Source: Candidatus Saccharimonadota bacterium (lineage in GTDB: Bacteria > Patescibacteriota > Saccharimonadia > Saccharimonadales > Saccharimonadaceae). From it: a DNA stretch of 26,927 bases. Position 1 is the stretch's first letter, and every line of letters starts with the position of its first letter. The notes under the pieces are model-generated. The model made no database searches and had not been told where the DNA came from. It was given only the letters and a program-made list of their open reading frames with translations. The translations under genes and the position numbers were made by a program. This document shows positions 7,961-14,935 of this stretch, one piece after another. The stretch lies in contig DODJ01000049.1 in the NCBI GenBank assembly GCA_003545655.1, positions 1-26,927 on the forward strand. The letters run 5' to 3'.

Positions 7961-9439
7961 CTATGGGCCCCAGGGAAGCGAGCTTCCCGATTGCCCGTAG
8001 TAGTCACATCGTGGGTTTGCGCTGTAATTACGGCGAGCCGACTCGCATTCCACGGTAACGTAGGTGTGCCTATGGTCGGAATGAGAAGACCCTGTAAAAT
8101 CGGTTTTACAGCTATAAAACGCGTAGTAATCTACATCCTCCCACACCTGTCCGGCGGCAAACCCAAGGTACCACCACTCAATAAGGGGTGCGGTGTAGAA
8201 GCGTCCCCATGGCGTATTCACTGCACCACCAGTTGACGAGCCGGGATAGTACGCCGATCCAGACATACCATAGTTATAGATATAGATATACCCATCTACC
8301 CACGTCCCCGACGGACAATACGAATTATAGGTCATATTATAGCGATAGCCCGCTCGGAAGCTTGTATCGCCCGTATAATTAGGCATAGCTGGCTTATCTA
8401 TTGGTCGTGTTACCGATGCCGTTGTGCTCGTCGTCTCGCTACTTGTTGCGTCAGACCCCTGACAGCGCGCTTTTGCCTGGAAAGTGTAGTTATACCCCTG
8501 TGACGCAGACACTGTACGGGTATTATTTGTACTCCAAGACCCATAACTAATCGATACAGAGGAGTTCGTATTACGGCCCTGCGAGCCTAGCGCATACCTT
8601 ATTGTCGTTCCATTTGAACAAGAAGCCCCAGACGCAACACCTTGCGCCTGCGTATTACTTGTTTGTAACGAAGCAGCAACAGCTAGCGTGCCGCTTGGCG
8701 CACTGATAGTTGTTACTGCGTTTGTGATATCAGACGCTTGACCAGCCTGTGTAGCAAGCTGCGGGGTAACCCGCACATAATACCGCTCTCCAGCATTTAA
8801 CCCTGTAGCCGCCATACTTGTGCCACTTACCGATTGACTTACCGCCCCCGACATACTCGCGTTCGTACTTCGCTCAACTCGATATGAAACAGCGTTCGAA
8901 ACTGCCGTCCAGGCGATGTTAATTTGTGTATTCGAAACGACCGTCAACGATACACCAGGAGCCCCCGAAGTAACTAAACTTGCCGTACGACGGCTGTTAA
9001 TGGTTTTTATCTCCCCACCCTCGGTGCGGTATTGTATCTCCCATTCAAGACACGAAGAGCCAGTTTCACAGCTTGTCGACCCATCACCAACATAAGCAAA
9101 CTCATCCTCACCACCTCCCGACGCCAAGGCCTCGCAGATGTATGAATTCTCATCATCAGAAAGTGGTGCCTGCAATATCGATACATCAACAGAAAGTAGA
9201 GAGCTTACACTTCCTGCACTCGCGGTCATCATTGCACAACTTGGATATTCCCCATTTTCGTCGTAATATTTCTCGAGCGCCTCGGCAAGCGAAATAGCAT
9301 CCGTGTCACGAGTTGCATCTCGTGCTTGCTGCTGCACCTGAGTAAGCCCCAGGGTGGTTATAGCAGCGAGAACTGCAATAACGACAATTACAATAATCAC
9401 CTCAACAAGAGTAAAGCCGCGTCCCGCCTGCTTCATCAT
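7961..9439 (-). CDS. Type IV pilin-like protein with fibronectin III domain
   Basis: A secreted, pilus-type surface protein of 492 residues. The prepilin cleavage/N-methylation motif GRGFTLVEV (6-14) is followed by a hydrophobic helix to about residue 34, as in type IV pilins and pseudopilins. Residues 35-140 form a pilin head (AEALEKYYDENGEYPSC...). From about 150 to 235 there is an FnIII-like domain (INIAWTAVSNAVSYRVERS ... GERYYVRVTP). The last 150 residues are rich in Tyr, Trp, Ser and Cys and resemble nothing I can name. Its ATGA start overlaps the stop of the upstream membrane-anchored gene, so the two are made together. Probably an adhesin-like minor pilin; the binding partner is unknown. 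Confidence 0.85.
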   Translation of the reverse strand: MMKQAGRGFTLVEVIIVIVVIAVLAAITTLGLTQVQQQARDATRDTDAISLAEALEKYYDENGEYPSCAMMTASAGSVSSLLSVDVSILQAPLSDDENSYICEALASGGGEDEFAYVGDGSTSCETGSSCLEWEIQYRTEGGEIKTINSRRTASLVTSGAPGVSLTVVSNTQINIAWTAVSNAVSYRVERSTNASMSGAVSQSVSGTSMAATGLNAGERYYVRVTPQLATQAGQASDITNAVTTISAPSGTLAVAASLQTSNTQAQGVASGASCSNGTTIRYALGSQGRNTNSSVSISYGSWSTNNTRTVSASQGYNYTFQAKARCQGSDATSSETTSTTASVTRPIDKPAMPNYTGDTSFRAGYRYNMTYNSYCPSGTWVDGYIYIYNYGMSGSAYYPGSSTGGAVNTPWGRFYTAPLIEWWYLGFAAGQVWEDVDYYAFYSCKTDFTGSSHSDHRHTYVTVECESARRNYSANPRCDYYGQSGSSLPWGP

Positions 9440-10263
9440 ATCGCCTCACCCCCTGCTAGATAAAGGAGCACCCCATTCCACTGTGGATCATTAAGCTCCG
9501 CGCGAAGGGCTTCGGTGCTCCCCGGTTTTCCATCCGTAGTGTCCTGAACTTCACTACTGGTAATATAGCGCCACTCATTTCCGTCCTGTTTTGCGTAAAA
9601 AAGTTGATACCCCACCAAGGGTTCATCGTCTCCCGGAGCGTACACGGTAGTTACGAGCGCTCCGGTAACACCGCCGGCCTCGTGTGTGCGCAGCTGGACC
9701 GCCGATACTCCCGAAACAGGAAGAATGGTTTGCAAGCCTAGCAGCTCCTCGGTAACAGCGTATTCATCGTTAACCGCCTTCGTACTAACGCAGGCGAAAC
9801 TGGCTGTTGCTCGAGCCTCGGCCTGCACGTCTACCCTACATAGCACCGATTGGTTAATAAACTGAGCCCAACTTTCGCCAGAGCCGTTGGCGGTAAACCC
9901 GTGCTTCATAAATACTTCCTGCGAGGCCTGTAGTACAGCGGCACTATTCATTTCTTGCGTATCATTACCAGCTGTGTATACTACCGCTGCCTCTGAAGGC
10001 ACTTCAACACTATACTGCTTCGACGCTAGCTGAAGCGTTGTTCCATATGTCCCTTCGGCGGGAACACTGCGAGTAAACCCTTCGGGGGATATAACGGACG
10101 CCTCTTCAATAGCATTTATAGCTGCGGCAGGTGTCTCAACGCTCGCTACAGGCATTGCTTCTTGCGGCCTATTAAACACGATAAGGAGGATTACCGCCAC
10201 GACAACAGCTACTGAAAACAGCGCAATAAACCCGCCTATTACTATTTTCTTTGAACGTCGCAT
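9436..10263 (-). CDS. Membrane-anchored extracytoplasmic protein, function unknown
   Basis: 275 residues. A positively charged start (MRRSKK) is followed by one transmembrane helix (about 7-31) with no lipobox, so the remaining 240 residues should lie outside the membrane. The outer part has two Cys (in SVLCRV and SFACVS) that could form a disulfide and a beta-rich pattern. I do not recognise the family. The stop TGA overlaps the ATG of the pilin gene, so it may act in pilus assembly or surface display. AGAGG precedes the ATG, and a TATACT -10 candidate lies about 30 bases upstream. Confidence 0.7.
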   Translation of the reverse strand: MRRSKKIVIGGFIALFSVAVVVAVILLIVFNRPQEAMPVASVETPAAAINAIEEASVISPEGFTRSVPAEGTYGTTLQLASKQYSVEVPSEAAVVYTAGNDTQEMNSAAVLQASQEVFMKHGFTANGSGESWAQFINQSVLCRVDVQAEARATASFACVSTKAVNDEYAVTEELLGLQTILPVSGVSAVQLRTHEAGGVTGALVTTVYAPGDDEPLVGYQLFYAKQDGNEWRYITSSEVQDTTDGKPGSTEALRAELNDPQWNGVLLYLAGGEAI

Positions 10264-10329
10264 TTTATTTACCGCCTCTTTACGTCGATGAGCCTAGTAT
10301 ACTCGCTTATGGTTTACTGGTAAAGCAAC

Positions 10330-10701
10330 CTATAGTATTAAGCTAATCATCAATATGCATATCACGGCTGAGTATGGCGACCACACTCGTTCAATCCGAC
10401 TACGTGAAATTGCGTTCATAACAACCCCAACTCCAAAGTAGACCGCGCTAACCCATAGGATGCCCAATGCAACAGCATTCGGGTACAGCGTAACGATGCC
10501 AGTAAATGATAGGACAACAGAAATGATACACAATAAAAGCACGACAGAAATTGCACTTGCAACCCTAAGTTTTCGTGGTAACACTGAAGTATGCTGGCCA
10601 CCCCATGCAGCTTTACCAAATGGTGCACCTAATGCAAGTAGCACTTGGAATACAACAAGACCACCTAAGAGCAACACTAAGAAAAAAGTTACACCGTTCA
10701 T
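10330..10701 (-). CDS. Small four-helix membrane protein
   Basis: A 123-residue integral membrane protein. Hydrophobic segments are near 5-25, 47-68, 75-97 and 107-123. The loop after helix 1 carries the run APFGKAAWGGQHTSVLP, a pattern I associate with a widespread uncharacterised bacterial membrane family. It starts 27 bases after the heliorhodopsin stop on the same strand, so the two were probably co-transcribed. No catalytic residues stand out, and function is unknown. Confidence 0.65.
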   Translation of the reverse strand: MNGVTFFLVLLLGGLVVFQVLLALGAPFGKAAWGGQHTSVLPRKLRVASAISVVLLLCIISVVLSFTGIVTLYPNAVALGILWVSAVYFGVGVVMNAISRSRIERVWSPYSAVICILMISLIL

Positions 10702-10728
10702 AACATCTGTACGTACAGTATACCAAAG

Positions 10729-11383
10729 TTACGGACGAAGTGTGCCGGCGAATACCTGCCAGGCCAACAGGGACTTCGCTACAAGACTTAATACAATGTA
10801 TATAAACTCCCCATACAAATAGTTCTTCCAGGGCCCAACTTTTTTGTATTGCAGCACCATGTTCACCGCAAAACAGTTAAAGAATACGAAGATGGAAACA
10901 AAAATCCAGTACACAAAGTCTGGCGCTTTACTTCCTTGATCGGCCCCAAGCCACATATAAAAGCCAATTACAACCCATGGAACTAGGCCAGCAAAACAGC
11001 CAATCCAATAGCTAAGCCAGTTAGTCCGTCGTGTCGTTTGGTTGTGTACCTCCATCACCAGCCCCATCAGGTTCATAATTGCGACCAAACTGAATATCAT
11101 TACGAGACTCATGAAGTCATACACGCCTACGAGTAGGCTAATAGCAACCATCATAACACTGGCAGATATCGCGTATTCTACCCAACGGGCTTTATTAATG
11201 CCCTTCGCAAGCTGCTCTACATAGCGATGATTGTAGAATGTTGCAATGCTAAAATGCGCAGCAGCGGACAGGAAGAAGAAAACTCTTACTCAATATAAGC
11301 ACCATGACGCCCTGCGCCAGGTGAAGAAAACCCGCAAAAACGTTATACCTTCGAAGTGATGTTACCGTTAGTGCTTTGCCCAC
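10729..11383 (-). pseudogene. Heliorhodopsin gene with internal deletion and frameshift
   Basis: Heliorhodopsins are seven-helix retinal proteins with inverted topology. The C-terminal part is open from about 11277 to 10729 and ends SLVAKSLLAWQVFAGTL, with the retinal-binding Lys of helix 7, preceded by FFNCFAVNMVLQYK and YLYGEF. The N-terminal helix lies in another frame from GTG 11383: LRRYNVFAGFLHLAQG, then SKSF, and that frame stops at 11249. At the junction (11270-11286) I judge about 30-40 family residues (loop 1 and start of helix 2) to be missing, and the frame shifts. TATAGT stands 6 nt before the GTG. A shorter product could start at ATG 11154, but it would lack helices 1 and 2 and much of helix 3. 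Deletion is the simplest reading; an assembly collapse over the CTT-rich stretch is possible. Confidence 0.82.
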
Positions 11384-11474
11384 GGTATTACTATAGCATG
11401 CGTGAAAACGAACCCGATAGGTTACTCGCGCGAGGTAATCTGGTAGCTAGCCAAACTTCAATCTTTTGCCTTTC

Positions 11475-12050
11475 CTATATGGCTTTAGAAAGAAGTGGAT
11501 ACCCGAGCGGCCGCTCAATAGAGAGCTCAATAACGCTTTTGTTATCGACTTTATTCGCCAAAGTAGTTGCGAGGCTTTCGTTATGGCAACTTGCAAGAAT
11601 CGCAGCGAGCGGCCCAGAATGGGTCACGATTAAAACATTACTCAATTTGTTATCAGCGTATATTCGATTTATCGCATCAATTACTCGCCGAGACATCGTT
11701 TCGTTCGATTCACCCCCAGGAAACGCTACGTGCATATATCCCCCTTTTCTTTCTGGGATAGCACTATACGGTAACCCTTCATAGACACCAAAATGAATCT
11801 CCCGTAACCCCTCCGTAAAGACAACTTCCTCTACGCCGAGTTCTTCAGATAGTATGGCCGCTGTCTGCATGCACCGGCCAATGTCTGACGAATATATTCG
11901 CGCTATATACAGATGTTTACGCTTTAGCAGGCTAGCCTTATACTTAGCTTGCCGTATCCCTGTCGCTGTAAGCGGGCTATCCTTTTGCCCCATAGTAATA
12001 CCGTTGAGGTTATCTTCCGTTTGACCGTGCCTTGTGATGAATAATTTCAT
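11475..12050 (-). CDS. Histidine phosphatase (phosphoglycerate-mutase-like), copy 1
   Basis: Soluble phosphatase of the branch 1 histidine phosphatase superfamily, 191 residues. The phospho-accepting His is in TRHGQT (R7-H8-G9). The second Arg/acid region is IYSSDIGRCMQTA and LREIHFG. The second catalytic His lies in IVTHSGP near residue 146. The ATG overlaps the Nudix stop (ATGA), so the two are coupled. It is clearly paralogous with the phosphatase at 16222-16797, sharing RHGQT, the TMG..DS.LT pattern and IYSSD.GRC. In a cluster of nucleotide pyrophosphatases it may remove the phosphate from the monophosphates they make. That is inference. Confidence 0.88.
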   Translation of the reverse strand: MKLFITRHGQTEDNLNGITMGQKDSPLTATGIRQAKYKASLLKRKHLYIARIYSSDIGRCMQTAAILSEELGVEEVVFTEGLREIHFGVYEGLPYSAIPERKGGYMHVAFPGGESNETMSRRVIDAINRIYADNKLSNVLIVTHSGPLAAILASCHNESLATTLANKVDNKSVIELSIERPLGYPLLSKAI

Positions 12051-12442
12051 TTTAGTACGTCAGCAACCATACGCATATACGTGTCCTTTGCGGCCATAGC
12101 TTTCTTAAGGAAATCATCGCTATTCAACCATTCGAACCCAGAATGCTCCCAGCTCATATTAATTGTTGGTCTCGAATTCAGGTTACTAACAAACAGCGCA
12201 TAGTGCGTACCGTGGCTTGAATAGTCAGCCCCTGAGTAAACCATACGAACGGAGTCGGCGTGAATATCCACACCGGTCTCTTCCTTGACTTCTCGTATCA
12301 TAGTGTTAAGTACTGTTTCACCGTCTTCCAGCGTCCCTCCGGGCAAATCTGGGTCTGTACCAAACGTTGGGTGGTCGCTTCTATACATAAGAAGATACTT
12401 ACCATCAGGATCAATCATAACAAGCTTTGCAACTTTTTTCAT
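12047..12442 (-). CDS. Nudix hydrolase
   Basis: Hydrolyses a nucleoside diphosphate linked to another moiety; family members clean damaged nucleotides or act on nucleotide sugars or cofactors. The 131 residues contain a complete Nudix box: G36, five residues, E42, seven residues, then REVKEETGV (50-58), with all metal-binding glutamates present. The start is ATG 12442; TATAAT (12450-12455) lies 7 nt upstream, so the mRNA is probably leaderless with its own promoter just after the ITPase-like gene. It ends in TGA, overlapping the phosphatase start. Substrate is unknown. Confidence 0.93.
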   Translation of the reverse strand: MKKVAKLVMIDPDGKYLLMYRSDHPTFGTDPDLPGGTLEDGETVLNTMIREVKEETGVDIHADSVRMVYSGADYSSHGTHYALFVSNLNSRPTINMSWEHSGFEWLNSDDFLKKAMAAKDTYMRMVADVLK

Positions 12443-12466
12443 TAACCTTATTATAGCTTGATTTGA

Positions 12467-13021
12467 TTATTCCAAAGCCCGAACAAACTCCCGGACTTTA
12501 CTAAAGGGCTTCATATACTCGGCGTACGTACGCTCGTTCTCTTCTTGCGACATCTCAGCGCGGGTAATTGCATAGCCTTCGTTAATAAAGAAGGTATCGA
12601 ACCCGAAACCATTCGTCCCTTTTGGTTCTATTGATATCTCACCAGGCAATTCGCTATCGAAAAACTCCATTTTGGCACCATCGTAGTAGCCAAACGTGCA
12701 TCATATAATAGCGCTCCGATCATTGAATCCATCGAGCATTTTGCAGCAAGCCTCCTCGCCAGCATGTTCAACAAACCATTTAATATACGGGCCAGGTAGA
12801 TCCCCTAGGGCATTAAACACAAGGCTCACATCTTCAACTAACACAGGTTTCTGACATATCTCATACGCCTGCTGCAATTTATGCGCAACTATCTCATGAA
12901 GATCAGTGGATTGAATTTCGAGAAGGTCAACCTTGCGGTGCTCTAATTCGACACCAAGTTGCCTTGAGAGATAGTCGGCCTTATTCTGGTTACCTGTAAT
13001 GAAGATTGGGAGGTTTGACAT
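12467..13021 (-). pseudogene. HAM1/RdgB-like NTP pyrophosphatase with in-frame TGA
   Basis: Family members hydrolyse non-canonical purine NTPs (ITP, XTP) to the monophosphate and pyrophosphate. From ATG 13021 the frame encodes ITGNQNKADYL (substrate-binding TxNxxK), VLVEDVSLVFNALGDLPGPY (the conserved E-D and 'LPGPYIKWF' region) and GFNDRSAII, then meets TGA at 12701-12703 (codon 107). The same frame continues at once as CTFGYYDG...GEISIEPKGTNGFGFDTFF to TAA 12467, the expected rest of a ~184-residue enzyme. So one nonsense codon splits an otherwise intact gene. TATAAT sits 6 nt before the ATG. An earlier in-frame ATG at 13063 lies in the preceding gene and before this promoter. Readthrough is possible, but UGA acts as a stop in neighbouring genes. 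Confidence 0.85.
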
Positions 13022-13049
13022 GGCATTATTATAGCAAAGTAGGGCACAC

Positions 13050-13709
13050 TCACTGGTTGACATTTATTCCAGCATTTTTAAGAAGCGCGAGGATTGAATT
13101 TTTCAAATCTATATCAGCATCGACGAGCTCTTGGTCAGAAAGATCGGTATAATTTTTCCATTCACCCTCAAGGTTAAGTTGCATAATAGCAGCAAGAAAG
13201 TAACCTGGAACCGTTTCCGGTTTGTGCGGCACATCAACAAGTTTACTTTGAAGTTTCGATTCGCCCGCATACACGTAAACGAATTTTCGAACACCCGTTT
13301 CTTTAAAAGCGACAGCATGTCCATAAGAGAAGGTCATAGAGATAGAACCGCCATACTTCTTGGCAAGATCAGTATAGTACATAAGTCCATTCTCATCTGT
13401 AAATTCACCAAAACGATTCCTTACAGGTTCTTTTATCGCAGGACCAGGATTATCGGCCTCCTCGACGCCATCAAAAGAAATCGTGTCGTCTTGTGCAAGC
13501 ACAATTGTCGATGCATCTACATAATCTAAATATGCCAAAGCTTTTTGAGCAGCAATACCCATACAATTCAATGCAGTTTCGTCTGGCTCGGGGACATTAA
13601 TATTTAAATCGTCTAGACTTGCTATTTCTAAAGGAACTTCTGAAAGGAGTTTCTTTATTCTTGTAACTTTATTTTTATTAGTCGTGGCGATAAGAATTTG
13701 ATTATACAT
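13050..13709 (-). CDS. Second HAM1/RdgB-like NTP pyrophosphatase
   Basis: 219 residues. The N-terminus ILIATTNKNKVTRIKKLLSE carries the T-x-N-x-x-K motif of the ITPase/HAM1 family. LAQDDTISFDGV near 70 matches the conserved acidic loop (general base/Mg), and DNPGPAI corresponds to the 'PGPY' turn. The C-terminal half is longer and more divergent than RdgB, so the substrate may differ from ITP/XTP. AAGGA precedes the ATG, unlike the leaderless neighbours. The gene follows the racemase remnant by 8 bases and could be translated from the same mRNA. It precedes the broken homologue at 13021, so this locus once held two enzymes of the family. Confidence 0.75.
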   Translation of the reverse strand: MYNQILIATTNKNKVTRIKKLLSEVPLEIASLDDLNINVPEPDETALNCMGIAAQKALAYLDYVDASTIVLAQDDTISFDGVEEADNPGPAIKEPVRNRFGEFTDENGLMYYTDLAKKYGGSISMTFSYGHAVAFKETGVRKFVYVYAGESKLQSKLVDVPHKPETVPGYFLAAIMQLNLEGEWKNYTDLSDQELVDADIDLKNSILALLKNAGINVNQ

Positions 13710-13717
13710 AATTTTCC

Positions 13718-13822
13718 TTAGCGTTGATTAAGGTCTAGTTTCTGACAGCCAAATACAATCTCTAAGTAAAACTCTGCCGTGGTTTCTGGCCTTAGGCCGC
13801 CTATTATTCCTACCGATTTCAT
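13718..13822 (-). pseudogene. N-terminal remnant of an Asp/Glu racemase family gene
   Basis: A 34-codon frame from ATG 13822 to TAA 13718. It starts MKSVGIIGGLRPETTAEFYL, close to the signature start of aspartate/glutamate racemases (K-x-I-G-I-I-G-G-x-G-P-E-A-T-x-x-F-Y); the usual third Gly is Arg here. After about 30 residues the similarity ends and the frame stops; family members have about 230 residues. TATTAT stands 7 nt before the ATG, so promoter and start are still in place. It may now serve as a leader peptide or mRNA leader for the HAM1-like gene eight bases downstream. Confidence 0.7.
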
Positions 13823-13980
13823 AGTATTAATAATACCCTATCTTATTGATAAATATAGAGATTGCACCTGGTGTTAACCCAGTATAAGCTTTGGGAAGAT
13901 AGTGCTAAACTCAAAACCATCCCTAAAACTCATAGCCACCTTTAATTGAATAGTGGACGTGTTTTGATCATCCCGCTACC
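13823..13980. other. Non-coding gap upstream of the racemase remnant
   Basis: About 160 bases between the MazG-like stop and the racemase remnant. It includes the remnant's -10 (13830-13835). I see no further conserved frame, hairpin with U-tract or repeat. Confidence 0.5.
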
Positions 13981-14355
13981 CTACTCACCGACTTCACGAT
14001 ATTTCATTTTCTGCTTCATATAAAAGTCGGCGCCCGTGTCTTTATCAGCCACGCCTTCCGCTGGGTATTTCGTGCGGTTGTGCTCGAGCTTCTGCTTAAT
14101 TGCCTCTGAAATATCTATATCTAGATGTATGCCCAGTTCGATTGCATAGATAAGTACGTCAGCAAGCTCTTTTTTGAGGTTTGTCTTGAGCTTTTCATCA
14201 GCGTTAATAGCTTCGATAGAGTAATTCTTCCATTGGAATAGCTCCAACAACTCAGCACCTTCAATCATTATAGATTTGGCAAGGTCTGCCGGTTCTTGAC
14301 CATACCAGTTGCGTTCAATTAGATATTCCTTGATTTCCTGTTCGAGTTCTTTCAT
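13981..14355 (-). CDS. MazG-like nucleotide pyrophosphohydrolase
   Basis: All-alpha NTP pyrophosphatase of the MazG/dUTPase-2 superfamily, about the size of single-domain dCTPase-like members (124 residues). The metal-binding motifs are visible: EGAELLELFQWK in the first helix pair (EExxE-like) and KKELADVLIYAIELG (ExxD) in the second. Such enzymes cleave (d)NTPs, often aberrant ones, to monophosphates. TATACT (14362-14367) lies 6 nt before the ATG, so the mRNA is probably leaderless. It is the first gene of the house-cleaning block. The substrate cannot be told from sequence. Confidence 0.88.
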   Translation of the reverse strand: MKELEQEIKEYLIERNWYGQEPADLAKSIMIEGAELLELFQWKNYSIEAINADEKLKTNLKKELADVLIYAIELGIHLDIDISEAIKQKLEHNRTKYPAEGVADKDTGADFYMKQKMKYREVGE

Positions 14356-14452
14356 ATAGTTAGTATATACCGAAATAAAAGCACTACGAGTGAGTTATAA
14401 CTATAACCAAGGAGATTGTCGACATGGAGATACTAATCTACTCTGGGGTATA

Positions 14453-14479
14453 AAAAATCAGAACCGAACTAACAGTTCT
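14453..14479 (-). terminator. Terminator after the 14531-14857 gene
   Basis: On the minus strand AGAAC...GTTCT (or the inner GAAC-TGTTA-GTTC) is followed by a six-T run. It lies just beyond the partial repeat at 14492-14532. Confidence 0.6.
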
Positions 14480-14491
14480 ATTTTATCTATA

Positions 14492-14532
14492 ATGCCTTGG
14501 CTCACCACGATGGGGAAGTTATAGCCACAATT
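14492..14532. repeat. Imperfect copy of the left-repeat flank
   Basis: About 40 bp that match 16149-16191: ATGC(C)TTGGCTCACCACGAT, then GGAAGTTATA, then a degenerate CAATTA(A)G end, with one indel in the middle. The shared TTGGCTC core is also the 3' tip of the tRNA-Asn. It marks the downstream edge of the module carrying the 14531-14857 gene and the coiled-coil gene. Confidence 0.75.
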
Positions 14533-14857
14533 AAGTACGATCTCGCTCTTTATAGAGCGTAAAGTATCCTGATACGTTCGGAACCCACTTGTTGTTGAAG
14601 GTTACTTGGAGTGCGGTACTTTCGCTACCAGGAACCGGAACAACGTCATGCGTTAAATCGTCGTCTAAGTAGATACCTCCCGGATAGTCTTCAGCAAGAA
14701 GTACGTACTCTTTCCCGTTGGCATCCTCGAAGTAGTGCGCCCAATTATCTGGACCAACCTGTCCATGGTCTTTCCAGGTAGCAACTTTAATAGAGTCCTG
14801 CTCATATAGGGGAAGGATTACTTTTTCATAATATTGTTCTAGGAATGCAGTATCCAT
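14531..14857 (-). CDS. Small soluble protein, function unknown
   Basis: 108 residues from ATG 14857 (MDTAFLEQYYEKVILP...). An ATG 12 codons earlier exists, but TATAAT (14865-14870) lies 7 nt before 14857, which favours the shorter, leaderless form. The protein is acidic and aromatic-rich, with runs NWAHYFEDANGKEYVLLAEDYPGGIYLDDD and a final beta-like VSGYFTLYKERDRT. I see no known motif, signal peptide or membrane segment. It sits between two hairpins and shares its module with the coiled-coil gene. Its stop codon lies inside the repeat at 14492-14532. Confidence 0.6.
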   Translation of the reverse strand: MDTAFLEQYYEKVILPLYEQDSIKVATWKDHGQVGPDNWAHYFEDANGKEYVLLAEDYPGGIYLDDDLTHDVVPVPGSESTALQVTFNNKWVPNVSGYFTLYKERDRT

Positions 14858-14878
14858 ATATGTGATTATACGACAAAT

Positions 14879-14913
14879 GAAGAATCCCGCCACTGGCTGT
14901 GACGGGAGTCTTC
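14879..14913 (-). terminator. Terminator after the coiled-coil gene
   Basis: Long imperfect stem, GAAGA.TCCCG.CA paired with TG.CGGGA.TCTTC around CTGGC. On the minus strand it is followed by a weak T-rich tail. The -10 of the next small gene starts within ten bases. Confidence 0.6.
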
Positions 14914-14935
14914 GCTCTTTTAAGTTGCAGGGTGT

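Noticed and set aside
7972..7990. GGGAAGC/GCTTCCC hairpin at the pilin 3' end
   Set aside because: It lies within the coding end of the pilin gene and has no U-tract, so I do not call a terminator.
12701..12703. UGA recoding (Gly or Trp) as in some CPR lineages
   Set aside because: The Nudix and the 9436-10263 genes end in TGA with ATGA overlaps into the next gene, and no other gene here needs UGA readthrough.
13022..13063. Longer start (ATG 13063) for the HAM1-like gene
   Set aside because: It lies within the end of the preceding gene and upstream of a -10 element six bases before ATG 13021. The family N-terminus begins at 13021.
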